Shown here piece after piece: positions 36,000-44,397 of a DNA stretch of 56,159 nucleotides. The first letter of the stretch is position 1. Each line of letters starts with the position of its first letter. The stretch spans positions 1 to 56,159 of the forward strand of contig JAFUPY010000121.1 of the NCBI GenBank assembly GCA_017472565.1, given 5' to 3'. The notes under the pieces are model-generated. The model was given only the letters and a program-made list of their open reading frames with translations, ran no database searches and was not told the DNA's origin. The translations under genes were made by a program, and so were the position numbers. The DNA is from Eubacterium sp. (GTDB lineage: Bacteria > Bacillota > Clostridia > Lachnospirales > Lachnospiraceae).

Positions 36000-36647
36000 T
36001 TATAAATCCTGCTCCAAAAATCGCTTCACAGAAATTTTATACGCTATTAATGTCAACACTACATAGATCACAACACCCACCACCAGATAAACCAGCTTAT
36101 ATGGCAGATTGCTCATGCCTGGTGTATCAATCACTGTGGAGTAGAATGGTACCAAAATGGAAATGAAGATTTCCGCAAACATAATCACGAACATCAGGAT
36201 GGCTGCAATAAAAAATGGCACACCCGGTTTGGTCACCTTTTTGTAATACATGGTGAAGAAAATCAGGTTGAACACGCCATACATGATCAGGCCCAAGCCA
36301 AACAGGGCTGGGTTTGCGTCCATTCCTGCGGCGTTACCATCTGGATTTAACATAACACTGACGATGCTTAACGGAATCAGTACCGCAAGCTGTATCATTT
36401 CCAAGATAATACACATGGCGAAGCGTGCCTTTACCACATCTCGTTTTGCGATCGGCAGCATCAATGTGTAGACAATATCGTTGTTTTCTCTGCCGTTTAA
36501 GCAGGTGAAATAGATTGCCAGCGTCATGTAGAAAAAGGCGATCGCATAAGGATAGTTTGGAATCACAACGATGCAGGACAGTACAATCATAATTGCTACC
36601 GTTGGATGCATGGCAAGACCGAATTCTTTTTTTATTAATTTACCCAT
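36000..36647 (-). CDS. ABC-2 type transporter permease
   Basis: The 215-residue protein has six hydrophobic segments and no nucleotide-binding motif. MGKLIKKEFGLAMHP is a typical ABC-2 permease opening; a run ENNDIVYTLMLPIAKRDVVKARF after helix 2 is common in BcrB-like and YtrC-like permeases of Firmicutes. Its start overlaps the end of the ATPase gene by 13 nt, so the two are coupled. The substrate (antimicrobial, peptide or lipid) is unknown. Confidence 0.88.
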   Translation of the reverse strand: MGKLIKKEFGLAMHPTVAIMIVLSCIVVIPNYPYAIAFFYMTLAIYFTCLNGRENNDIVYTLMLPIAKRDVVKARFAMCIILEMIQLAVLIPLSIVSVMLNPDGNAAGMDANPALFGLGLIMYGVFNLIFFTMYYKKVTKPGVPFFIAAILMFVIMFAEIFISILVPFYSTVIDTPGMSNLPYKLVYLVVGVVIYVVLTLIAYKISVKRFLEQDL

Positions 36648-37495
36648 ACTGTTTCCTCGCTTTCCAGATGGACCATAATGGACTCAAGGCTTGCTTCCAT
36701 AATGGTTGCCTTGCCCACAAATCTTGGTTCATCTTCTGCTTTTATCAGAGAAACCATGCCGCGGCGGGTTCTTTTTGCACTGATTAAACAGTCCTCTAAT
36801 TCTCCATCCAGCGTACCCTTTTCATAACGAATCATGCTGTATCCGCTGACAAAAGTATCAAAATTGCTATCCGCCTGAATCACACCATCCTTAATGTAAA
36901 TAATCTGATCCGCGCACTGCTCCAGGTCAGAAGTAATGTGTGTGGAAAACAGAATCGTCTTGCCCTCATCACTTAAAAACATGAAAATCTCAAGGAGTTC
37001 TTCACGGGAAACTGGATCAAGACCAGAGGTCGGTTCGTCTAAGATCAGAAGCTCCGCTCTGTGAGAAAGGGCCAACGCCAGAGCATATTTTACCTTCATA
37101 CCAGCAGATAACTGCTTTGGTGTTTTCTTCTCGTCCAGATTAAAAAGCTCCATATATCTGCGATAAGCCTCCTCGTCCCAGTCCTCATAAAAAGACTTGG
37201 TGATGTCAGAGATAACCTTTAATTTTTTGTTTGGATAATAATTAATCCCACTGGAAACAAATCCTACCCGCTGCTTGATTTCCCGCTCATTATCCAGGAT
37301 GTTCTCACCCCAGAAACGGATTTCTCCATTGTCTGGATGTACAAAATGAAACAGGGAATTTAGCGTAGTTGACTTGCCCGCACCATTTCTGCCGATGAAA
37401 CCAGTAATCTTTCCCCGTTCTAAGAAAAAACTCACATCATCCAGCAAGAAGGTGGGAAACTTTTTTGTTAAGTGTTTTACTTCTAAAACGTTCAT
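36635..37495 (-). CDS. ABC transporter ATP-binding protein
   Basis: The 286-residue ATPase shows Walker A GRNGAGKSTT, the Q-loop, signature LSAGMKVKYALALALSH, Walker B ELLILDEPTSGLDP and the switch His in STHIT. The C-terminal extension (about residues 215-286) is of the type found in antibiotic-resistance and YtrB-like exporters. I chose the ATG at 37495, with GAGAGGA upstream. It drives the permease encoded immediately downstream. The GntR-type regulator usual for such pairs is not adjacent. Confidence 0.93.
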   Translation of the reverse strand: MNVLEVKHLTKKFPTFLLDDVSFFLERGKITGFIGRNGAGKSTTLNSLFHFVHPDNGEIRFWGENILDNEREIKQRVGFVSSGINYYPNKKLKVISDITKSFYEDWDEEAYRRYMELFNLDEKKTPKQLSAGMKVKYALALALSHRAELLILDEPTSGLDPVSREELLEIFMFLSDEGKTILFSTHITSDLEQCADQIIYIKDGVIQADSNFDTFVSGYSMIRYEKGTLDGELEDCLISAKRTRRGMVSLIKAEDEPRFVGKATIMEASLESIMVHLESEETVWVN

Positions 37496-37649
37496 TTTCT
37501 TATTCCTCTCAAACATTCAAACGGTTGTCCATTGCTTGCATGAACATCTTCACAAACGCTTTCCTGTCCAGGTTTATGATGATGGTTCTCATATAAAATA
37601 ACACTTTCAGATTGAAAATCCCATGATGTTTTTTAAGATTCCCACAAAA

Positions 37650-37680
37650 ATGCAAAAATACCGCCCATGATGGACGGTAT
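37650..37680 (-). terminator. terminator downstream of the deleted nuclease copy
   Basis: ATACCGCCCA (37658-37667) pairs with TGGACGGTAT (37671-37680) with one mismatch, and the minus strand continues TTTTTGCATTTTTG. It lies 7 nt beyond the stop codon. Confidence 0.8.
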
Positions 37681-37686
37681 CTTCAA

Positions 37687-38368
37687 CTATTCATCTTCCT
37701 CTACTTTGTCATTCGTTAATAATTCCAAAATATCATCTGCACCCGCATCTGGATTTTCAGAGACAATCTCCCAAATAGGCCTGATCGAATCAATTTCTTC
37801 TTCCAGTTCATCTGCGATTCGCTCTAAAGTTTTTCCTTTTTTTATTTTCTTTTGTATCAACTCGATTCGAGTCAAAAGTGCGCCTTCTGCCTTTCCTTCT
37901 TCGCGCCCCTCTTCACGAGCATAATATTTTTCTTCCCATGCCTGCATATATTTCACCCCAATCTCTTCACTGAGTTTCACCTTACGCACACGTTCATGGA
38001 TTTTTTTAATACGTTCACTTCCCGACGCTGCTGCCCGCTCATCCGTTGTGTCTTCCAAATAGTGTAGAAAATCAACCAACTCTTTCGACACTTCATTATC
38101 ATTTTTACCACGGGTATTAAAAAAAATAATTGTATACCGTTTCATCTTCGTCTATCGAAATCACATCCATTCGGATAGAACGAAGCATCGGTGATACCCG
38201 AAGTTCCTTTTCGGATTCTGTTTGATTCAAAAGAGGAATTTCTCTTCCAAAAATAATAGAAAGTGCCTCACGATGAATTTCGCTGCTTTCCATTACCTCA
38301 TCGTACAGGAAACGGCTTGTAAGGTTCAAATCCTGCAGTGGTACCATATTCTTTTTTTGTTTCTTCAA
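37687..38368 (-). pseudogene. Rpn-family nuclease, copy inactivated by an internal deletion
   Basis: The N-terminal 65 or so codons (TTG start at 38368 after AAAGGAGA, then KKQKKNMVPLQDLNLTSRFL) and the C-terminal 140 codons (NTRGKNDNEVSKELVDFLHYLEDTT to the end) match the intact copy at 34965-35861. At about 38118-38125 the frame jumps from VYN to FFNTRGKN. About 250 bp present in the intact copy, encoding the stretch after the catalytic Glu, are missing, and the deletion also shifts the frame. The C-terminal half has since diverged slightly, with an extra repeat AREEGREEGKAEG. Confidence 0.88.
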
Positions 38369-38590
38369 ATGATTTTCTCCTTTCATAGTAACATACAAAT
38401 TTTTTTAAGGAAATAGTTTAAGCAAGAGAATTTCTAGGACATGCATAATCGCATATAAGATATAGAACGGCAAGGACTGCCAGATGAGAAATAGAATTTC
38501 TGATGCTTGATATTTATCTTACTGTTTAACGTAAAATAGGTCAAATTAACTTTCTATAATCCTTGTTTATAATTATTTTAAAATTAGATA

Positions 38591-38626
38591 AAAAAACGAC
38601 TCGTTGCAAGTAAACTTGCACGAGCC
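38591..38626 (-). terminator. intrinsic terminator after the deleted MATE gene
   Basis: On the minus strand GGCTCGT-GCAAGT pairs with ACTTGC-ACGAGTC (one bulge), and TTTTTT follows at 38591-38596. It lies 28 nt past the reading frame's end. Confidence 0.8.
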
Positions 38627-38654
38627 GCTTTATCTCGTCTAACGCGTCCGTCAC

Positions 38655-39676
38655 CTACGCGCTTAATATTTTCTTTTCCATCTTTTTCTTCACCACCACA
38701 TACATAATCAGGCACATGATAAGTTGTGCAAAGGACGATGCCGGTGTTCCAAGTCCAATCATGAACAAAGTTACATTTGGCAATGTGCTCACAAACAGTA
38801 CGATTGGAATTCGTACACAAAACGCTCCAAGTATCCCCTGCAGCATAACGAACAGAGTGTTTCCACAGCCATTGTAGTAACCGATGAAGCAGAATACGAT
38901 GGACACAATAAAGCAGTCGATGGCATATGCCTTCAGATAGTCGTGCGCTGCCACGATGACCGCTGGATCCTGCGTAAAGATATTTGCCAGCAGATCTCCG
39001 TGGAAAAATGCCACCCATGCCATGATGGCACCTGCAACCAGAGATGTGATGATGCCGTAAACCAATGCTTTTCTCGCACGATGCAGCTGTTTTGCGCCTA
39101 TATTCTGGGCAACAAAGGCAGACATAGACTGTGTGTAGGCAATTGGCACCAGCAAAATGAACAGGCATACCTTTTCTCCGATGCCAACACCTGCTGATTC
39201 TACCACGCCAATGTTATTAACTACCATCTGAATTAACAAGAAAGAGAATCCAACCAGCAGATTCGCACATATGACACTGTCTGGGCAAAGGCTTCTTCCG
39301 GCGCTTTCATCCATGTAGAAATCAACTCTGCACCCAGGCCAATAAACAAGGTCATAATAACAGCAAAAATAACAAACAGGAAAATACCGCTGCCTACGGC
39401 GCGGCCAGCCTTCTCATGATTACCTTCACCGATACAGTGACCAACCAGAACCGTAATACCCATGGTCAATCCAGTTACAACAGTAGTAATCGTATGAGTT
39501 ACATTACTTCCTGTGGCAACACCAGACACATCTGCCGTTTCCGCAAATTGTCCAACAATCACCAGATCCACCGCACCATATAGCGCCTGCAAAAACAGGG
39601 CAAATAAAACCGGAAGTGCAAATCCTATCAGTCCCTTTAGGATACTGCCTTCCGTAAAATTTTTATTCTTTTCCAT
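38655..39676 (-). pseudogene. MATE efflux transporter, inactivated by an internal deletion
   Basis: An ATG at 39676 with AGGAGA upstream begins a typical MATE N-terminus (LKGLIGFALPVLFALFLQALYGAVDLVIVGQF) that runs to FAQTVSYVRIC and then leaves frame. A second frame resumes with NLLVGFSFLLIQMVVNNIGVVESAGVGIGEKV and carries on to the C-terminus. The junction is near 39268. The pieces together hold about 350 codons, while MATE proteins have about 450, so roughly 100 codons (the middle helices 5-7) are gone and the remainder is out of frame. Flanking sequence shows no insertion element. Confidence 0.87.
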
Positions 39677-39850
39677 AAAAGTCTCCTGCTGTAGCCAAAA
39701 TTCGACCACATTGCCTAGTATAGTAGGATTTAAAGATAGTTACAAGCAAATTTCTCATAGATATCCCCAAAAGATGTGGTATGATAACACATGAAGAAAT
39801 TGGATTTGCACAAAAATCCCGTTTTTATAACTTTAACCTGGAGCATTCCT

Positions 39851-40663
39851 ATGAAACAACGTTTTGAAACATTAGACACCTACAGAGGAATTGTCATCGT
39901 CAGCATGATAGCCTATCATTTTTTATATGATGTGTTTGTCATCTTCGGTTCCAACTCCTTCTGGTATCGGAACCCGGGCGTTCATGCCTGGCAGCAGTTT
40001 ATCTGCTGTTCCTTTATCATCCTGTCAGGTTTTGTCTGGCCATATGGCAAAAAGAAAAACTTAAAACGAGGCATTATGATCAATCTGCTGGGATTTGTTA
40101 TCACAACCTTCACCCTGATTTTTACGCCAGGACAGGAAATCTGGTTTGGTATCCTGAACTTTCTGGGATGTGCGATTTTGTTGACAATTCCACTGAATGT
40201 CATTGTAGAAAAAGCAACTGGACATGCAGTCCAAAATGCCCTCCACAATCAGATGGTCAGCAAAGCAATGGAAGCCAAAAAATCCCATCCAGTATATTGG
40301 ATAGGACTTATTGTCAGCATTCTACTCTTCCTCCTGTTTCGTGGTGTGAACAGTGGTGTATGGGGATTTGGAGACTTCACTTTGGGACAAGTTCCCGATG
40401 CTTGGTATCAATTTAAAGTGCTGATTCCATTTGGCTTTCCAACAGATAGTTTTTACTCCAGTGATTACTTTGCCATTCTGCCATGGTACTTTTTGTACGC
40501 CTTTGGCTACTTCCTTGGCAGAATCATCGAAAGCAGATCCTGGTTCCATAAAGTTGGACATGTGCGGATACCTGTGCTGAACTGGATGGGAAGAAAAAGT
40601 ATCTGGATCTATATGGTGCATCAGGTGATTTGTTATGGAGTATGTATGTTAATATTCGGATAA
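39851..40663 (+). CDS. DUF1624 family membrane acyltransferase-like protein
   Basis: The 270-residue protein has about seven membrane helices and the DUF1624/heparan-alpha-glucosaminide acetyltransferase-like opening RFETLDTYRGIVIVSMIAYHFLYDVF, followed by CCSFIILSGFVWPYG and, near the end, MGRKSIWIYMVHQVICYG. Proteins of this group are thought to move acyl groups across the membrane; a precise role is not known. I chose the ATG at 39851 with GGAG 7 nt upstream, and not the ATG at 39791, which lacks a ribosome binding site. A structured repeat begins 5 nt after the stop. Confidence 0.87.
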   Translation: MKQRFETLDTYRGIVIVSMIAYHFLYDVFVIFGSNSFWYRNPGVHAWQQFICCSFIILSGFVWPYGKKKNLKRGIMINLLGFVITTFTLIFTPGQEIWFGILNFLGCAILLTIPLNVIVEKATGHAVQNALHNQMVSKAMEAKKSHPVYWIGLIVSILLFLLFRGVNSGVWGFGDFTLGQVPDAWYQFKVLIPFGFPTDSFYSSDYFAILPWYFLYAFGYFLGRIIESRSWFHKVGHVRIPVLNWMGRKSIWIYMVHQVICYGVCMLIFG

Positions 40664-40667
40664 ATAG

Positions 40668-40737
40668 AAAGCTGGGGAAAAATTGGCTCTTACAAACCTT
40701 AAGACGGTTTGCTCGAGGCAATTTTTCTCCCAGCTTT
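40668..40737. repeat. structured intergenic repeat, copy B (bidirectional terminator-like)
   Basis: Read on the minus strand, an outer stem AAAGCTGGG...CCCAGCTTT encloses the core CCTCGAG-CAAACC-GTCTTAA-GGTTTG-TAAGAGC. The core is identical to copy A at 47875-47948, and the outer stem differs in sequence but pairs. It lies between two convergent genes. Confidence 0.85.
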
Positions 40738-40794
40738 TACTACGTTGTGGAGGGATCATTATTTTTCTGCTCCTATTGCAATATTTATGTTCTA

Positions 40795-41211
40795 TTAAAT
40801 GGATTCCTCTTCCACCATCAAATCCGCTATCGTCACCCCATCAAAGAACTCATTGATGAGCGTATTCAGTTTGCTCCACATATTGATGGTTCTGCACTGA
40901 TCAACCCGTTCGCATGGTGTGGCGTCGCACTCCAAACAGGAAACTGGTGCAAGATCGCCTTCGGTGAGACGAAGAATCTCGCCCACCTTGTATTCTTCTG
41001 GAGAACGGGTGAGGCGATAGCCGCCGCCTTTCCCCTGCACGCCTTCGATGTAATTGTTCTTGGCAAGTGCTGGAACAATTCGCTCCAGATACTTCAGAGA
41101 TACACCCTGTCGATTGGCAATATCTTTCATTGGAATGTAGCCTCTATCTCGATTTTCTGCTAAATCAATCATGACGCGAAGTGCGTAGCGTCCTCTGGTT
41201 GAAATCATCAT
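40795..41211 (-). CDS. Rrf2-family transcriptional regulator (CymR/IscR-like)
   Basis: The 138-residue protein has the Rrf2 winged helix (STRGRYALRVMIDLAENRDRGYIPMKDIANRQGVSLKYLERIVPALAKNNYIEGVQGKGGGYRL). Cysteines in SCLECDATPCERVDQC could hold a [2Fe-2S] cluster as in IscR, although the spacing C-x2-C-x4-C-x5-C is not the strict IscR pattern. It is the last gene of the metY-nifS-nifU operon, whose promoter has two dyads that it may bind. Rrf2 genes more often lead such operons, so last place is unusual. Confidence 0.9.
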   Translation of the reverse strand: MMISTRGRYALRVMIDLAENRDRGYIPMKDIANRQGVSLKYLERIVPALAKNNYIEGVQGKGGGYRLTRSPEEYKVGEILRLTEGDLAPVSCLECDATPCERVDQCRTINMWSKLNTLINEFFDGVTIADLMVEEESI

Positions 41212-41236
41212 AACAGCGGTCTCCTTGTCTCATTTT

Positions 41237-41671
41237 TTACATCATACCACAGTGGTCACAATGTGCACAATCCGGAAATTCTTTTGCATCATAAGGGATG
41301 TTATTCTTATCGAAGTAATCCTGCAATGCTTTTTTGATTGCTTCTTCTGCCAGCACGGAGCAGTGTATCTTCTGTGGTGGCAGTCCGTCCAAAGCTTCTA
41401 CCACTGCTTTGTTTGTCAGCGCAAGTGCCTCAGAAACTGGCTTACCTTTGATCAGTTCTGTTGCCATGGAGCTGGATGCAATGGCACTGCCGCAGCCAAA
41501 GGTTTCAAATTTTACATCTTCAATGATGTCATTTTCAATTTTTAAATAAATCTTCATGATGTCGCCACATTTGGCGTTTCCTACTTCACCTACACCGTCT
41601 GCATTTTCAATTGCACCAACGTTACGTGGTTTCAGGAAATGATCCATTACTTTTTCACTATAAAGAGCCAT
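41237..41671 (-). CDS. nifU: iron-sulfur cluster scaffold protein, NifU/IscU N-terminal type
   Basis: The 144-residue scaffold has the three cluster cysteines in GNAKCGDIMKIYL, TFGCGSAIASSSM and KIHCSVLAEEAIK. The extra C-terminal tail DCAHCDHCGMM adds four residues able to bind metal, which is seen in clostridial members. It receives sulfur from the desulfurase encoded just upstream (13 nt) and builds Fe-S clusters for transfer to apoproteins. The many Fe-S enzymes in this window would be users of this pathway. Confidence 0.93.
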   Translation of the reverse strand: MALYSEKVMDHFLKPRNVGAIENADGVGEVGNAKCGDIMKIYLKIENDIIEDVKFETFGCGSAIASSSMATELIKGKPVSEALALTNKAVVEALDGLPPQKIHCSVLAEEAIKKALQDYFDKNNIPYDAKEFPDCAHCDHCGMM

Positions 41672-41684
41672 ATTTTTTACCTCA

Positions 41685-42869
41685 CTAAATTACATGTTCT
41701 AATTTTCCATTTTCAAGATCCCGCCACACTGGGGAAATGCTGCGCAGATATGCAACCACTTCCGTGACTGCCGCAATGGCTTTGTCAATTTCTTCTTCTG
41801 TATTATATGCAGAAAGAGAAAGTCGCAGGGAACCATGGGCAATCTCATGGGGTCTGCCGATTGCCAGCAGCACATGGCTTGGATCTAAGGAGCCGGATGT
41901 GCAGGCAGAACCTGAGGATGCGCAGATGCCTTTGTGGTCAAGGAGCAGCAACAGGGATTCTCCCTCGATTCCTTCAAAACAAAGATTTACATTGTTCGGA
42001 AGTCTATGTGTTGCGTCTCCATTCAGAACAGCATGTGGAATCTTTAAAAGACCATCAATCAATTTATCCCGCAAAGCAGTCAGCTTTTTCGTATGTGCTG
42101 GAATCTGTGCGCAGGCTTCTTCCAGAGCATCCGCCATGCTCATAATGGCAGGAATATTTTCTGTACCAGCTCGCTTGCCTCTTTCCTGGGCACCGCCTTC
42201 AATCAGGTTGGTCAGCAGAATGCCTTTTTTGGCATATAACACACCCACGCCCTTTGGCCCGTGGAACTTATGAGCAGACAGGGATAACATATCAATGTTC
42301 TGTTCTTTCACATCAATCTCAATATGTCCTGCTGCCTGCACCGCATCTGTGTGGAATAAAACGCCTTTTTCATGGCAGATCTGTCCAATCTCTGCAATTG
42401 GCTGTATGGTTCCGATCTCGTTGTTTGCATACATGATGGTCACCAGCGCGGTATCCTCTCGAATCGCATCTGCCACCTGTTCTGGCAGGATAAGACCATT
42501 TTCATGCACATCCAACAGGGTGATTTCAAACCCTTCTTTTTCCAGCTTATTTAATGTATGCAAAACTGCATGATGCTCAAAGGCAGTGGAAATAATATGT
42601 TTCTTCCCTTTTTTCGTTCCAAGGTAAGCAGCGGAAACAATGGCCTGGTTGTCCGCTTCGCTGCCGCCGGAGGTAAACGTGATTTCTCTCGCCTCACAGC
42701 CCAACAGGCGGGCAATCCTTTCCCTGGCATTGGTCAGCGCCTCGTTTGCTTCCTGTCCAATCCTGTGGAGACTGGACGGATTGCCATAGGTCTGTTCCAT
42801 ATAGGGAATCATGGCCTCAATGGCAGATGTGCTCATTTTTGTTGTTGCTGCGTTATCAAGATAAATCAT
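41685..42869 (-). CDS. nifS: cysteine desulfurase (NifS/IscS family)
   Basis: The 394-residue PLP enzyme removes sulfur from cysteine. It shows IYLDNAATTKMS, FTSGGSEADNQAI, the PLP lysine in LSAHKFHGPKGVG, and the active-site Cys in ICASSGSACTSGSLDPSHVL, the group I arrangement with a long flexible loop. It follows metY by 31 nt and precedes the scaffold gene, so cysteine made from sulfide may be channelled into cluster assembly. Confidence 0.95.
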   Translation of the reverse strand: MIYLDNAATTKMSTSAIEAMIPYMEQTYGNPSSLHRIGQEANEALTNARERIARLLGCEAREITFTSGGSEADNQAIVSAAYLGTKKGKKHIISTAFEHHAVLHTLNKLEKEGFEITLLDVHENGLILPEQVADAIREDTALVTIMYANNEIGTIQPIAEIGQICHEKGVLFHTDAVQAAGHIEIDVKEQNIDMLSLSAHKFHGPKGVGVLYAKKGILLTNLIEGGAQERGKRAGTENIPAIMSMADALEEACAQIPAHTKKLTALRDKLIDGLLKIPHAVLNGDATHRLPNNVNLCFEGIEGESLLLLLDHKGICASSGSACTSGSLDPSHVLLAIGRPHEIAHGSLRLSLSAYNTEEEIDKAIAAVTEVVAYLRSISPVWRDLENGKLEHVI

Positions 42870-42900
42870 AATGGTTCTCCTTTAATCTTAGCTTTTCATC

Positions 42901-44190
42901 TTAGATTGCCTTCACTGCGTCAAAGCCACACTGTAAATCTGCAAGGATATCATCAATGTGCTCTGTACCAATGGATAAACGAATGGTATTTGGCTTGATA
43001 CCCTGATCAATCAGTTCTTCTTCTGTAAGCTGGCTGTGAGTTGTTGTGGCTGGATGAATGACCAGACTCTTCACATCCGCTACGTTGGCAAGCAGTGAGA
43101 ATATTTTCAAGTTGTCAATAAATGTATGTGCTTCTTTTGTGCCACCTTTGATTTCAAACGTAAAAATAGAAGCGCCTCCGTTAGGAAAATATTTTTCATA
43201 TAAATCGTGATTAGTATGCCCTGGTAAGGATGGATGATTCACATGTTCTACAAGTGGATGATTTGCAAGGAACTCTACCACTTTTTTTGTATTTTCTGCG
43301 TGACGTTCCAGACGAAGGGAAAGTGTTTCCACACCCTGTAATAACAGGAACGCTGCAAATGGAGATAAGGTTGCGCCTGTATCTCGCAGCAGGATTGCTC
43401 GAATGTATGTAACAAAAGCGGCTGGTCCTACTGCCTCTGTAAAGGTCACGCCATGGTAACTTGGGTTTGGCGCTGCAATAGCTGGATATTTGCCGGATGC
43501 TGCCCAGTCAAACTTGCCGGAATCTACGATCACACCACCAAGTGTTGTGCCATGACCACCGATAAATTTGGTGGCAGAATGAACCACAATATCTGCACCA
43601 TGTTCAATTGGGCGAATCAGATAAGGTGTTCCGAAGGTATTGTCAACCACCAATGGAAGTCCATGCTTGTGCGCTAGTTCTGCCAAAGCGTCAATGTCTG
43701 GGATATCGCTGTTTGGGTTACCCAAGGTTTCAATATAGATCGCTCTTGTGTTGAACTGAATGGCAGCTTCTACTTCCTCCAGGTTGTGAATGTCTACAAA
43801 ACTTGCCGTAATGCCGAAGTTTGGTAATGTATGAGCCAACAGATTGTAGCTGCCTCCATAGATAGTCTTCTGTGCAACGATATGCCCCTCATTCTGTGCT
43901 AATGCCTGAAGGGTATATGTAATTGCGGCTGCACCGGATGCCAAAGCCAGAGCTGCAACACCGCCCTCTAACGCGGCGATACGTTTTTCTAAAACGTCCT
44001 GTGTAGAGTTGGTCAATCTACCATAAATATTACCTGCATCCTGCAGACCAAATCTCGCTGCTGCATGTGCGCAGTCATGAAATACATATGATGTCGTTGC
44101 ATAGATAGGAACTGCGCGTGCGTCAGTTGCAATATCTGGTGTTTCCTGCCCTACGTGAAGCTGTAATGTTTCAAATCTGTAATCGCTCAT
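42901..44190 (-). CDS. metY: O-acetylhomoserine aminocarboxypropyltransferase (sulfhydrylase)
   Basis: The 429-residue PLP enzyme makes homocysteine from O-acetylhomoserine and sulfide. Marks are ETLQLHVGQE, PIYATTSYVFHD, the PLP lysine in VVHSATKFIGGHGTTLGG and the C-terminal MetY segment ATTTHSQLTEEELIDQGI-type (SLVIHPATTTHSQL). AGGAGAG precedes the ATG. Its promoter (-35 TTGACA, -10 TATGGT) is covered by two palindromes. It is the first gene of a four-gene operon with nifS, nifU and an Rrf2 regulator, which couples sulfide assimilation to Fe-S cluster supply. Confidence 0.95.
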   Translation of the reverse strand: MSDYRFETLQLHVGQETPDIATDARAVPIYATTSYVFHDCAHAAARFGLQDAGNIYGRLTNSTQDVLEKRIAALEGGVAALALASGAAAITYTLQALAQNEGHIVAQKTIYGGSYNLLAHTLPNFGITASFVDIHNLEEVEAAIQFNTRAIYIETLGNPNSDIPDIDALAELAHKHGLPLVVDNTFGTPYLIRPIEHGADIVVHSATKFIGGHGTTLGGVIVDSGKFDWAASGKYPAIAAPNPSYHGVTFTEAVGPAAFVTYIRAILLRDTGATLSPFAAFLLLQGVETLSLRLERHAENTKKVVEFLANHPLVEHVNHPSLPGHTNHDLYEKYFPNGGASIFTFEIKGGTKEAHTFIDNLKIFSLLANVADVKSLVIHPATTTHSQLTEEELIDQGIKPNTIRLSIGTEHIDDILADLQCGFDAVKAI

Positions 44191-44211
44191 AATACTATCT
44201 CTCCTCTCATC

Positions 44212-44269
44212 ACCTACTTGTTAGGTTGGTATTACCATAACTCTAATTACCTACCTTGTCAATAGGTAA
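44212..44269 (-). promoter_or_regulatory. metY promoter with overlapping palindromes (Rrf2 operator)
   Basis: On the minus strand TTGACA (44262-44257) and TATGGT (44239-44234) are 17 nt apart. TTACCTA-N9-TAGGTAA (44247-44269) covers the -35, TGGTA-T-TACCA (44227-44237) covers part of the -10, and ACCTA-N5-TAGGT (44212-44226) lies just downstream. All three dyads share the TACCTA/TAGGTA half-site, consistent with repression by the Rrf2 protein of this operon. Confidence 0.75.
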
Positions 44270-44296
44270 ATAATTTTTTTTCAGAAAATTTAGAAA

Positions 44297-44364
44297 GGGA
44301 CCGAAGAAATTTTGCCTCGCGAAAACCGTTTTCAGGTTTTTAAGAGTCAAGATTTTTCGGTCCC
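44297..44364. repeat. structured intergenic repeat, copy C (terminator-like, covarying)
   Basis: Outer stem GGGACCGA...TCGGTCCC, then core CCTCGCG-AAAACC-GTTTTCA-GGTTTT-TAAGAGT. Relative to copies A and B the outer stem is wholly different yet pairs, and the inner stem has changed CAAACC/GGTTTG to AAAACC/GGTTTT, a compensatory exchange. It follows trpB on the minus strand and has TTTCT beyond the stem in that direction. Confidence 0.85.
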
Positions 44365-44397
44365 TCTCTTATTAACTTATAAAATCAAGGTTACTTT

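Noticed and set aside
41237-41671. A selenoprotein or unusual cysteine-rich extension in the scaffold protein
   Set aside because: The CAHCDHC tail is cysteine-rich but no in-frame UGA with a selenocysteine insertion element is visible, and similar tails are known in clostridial NifU-like proteins.
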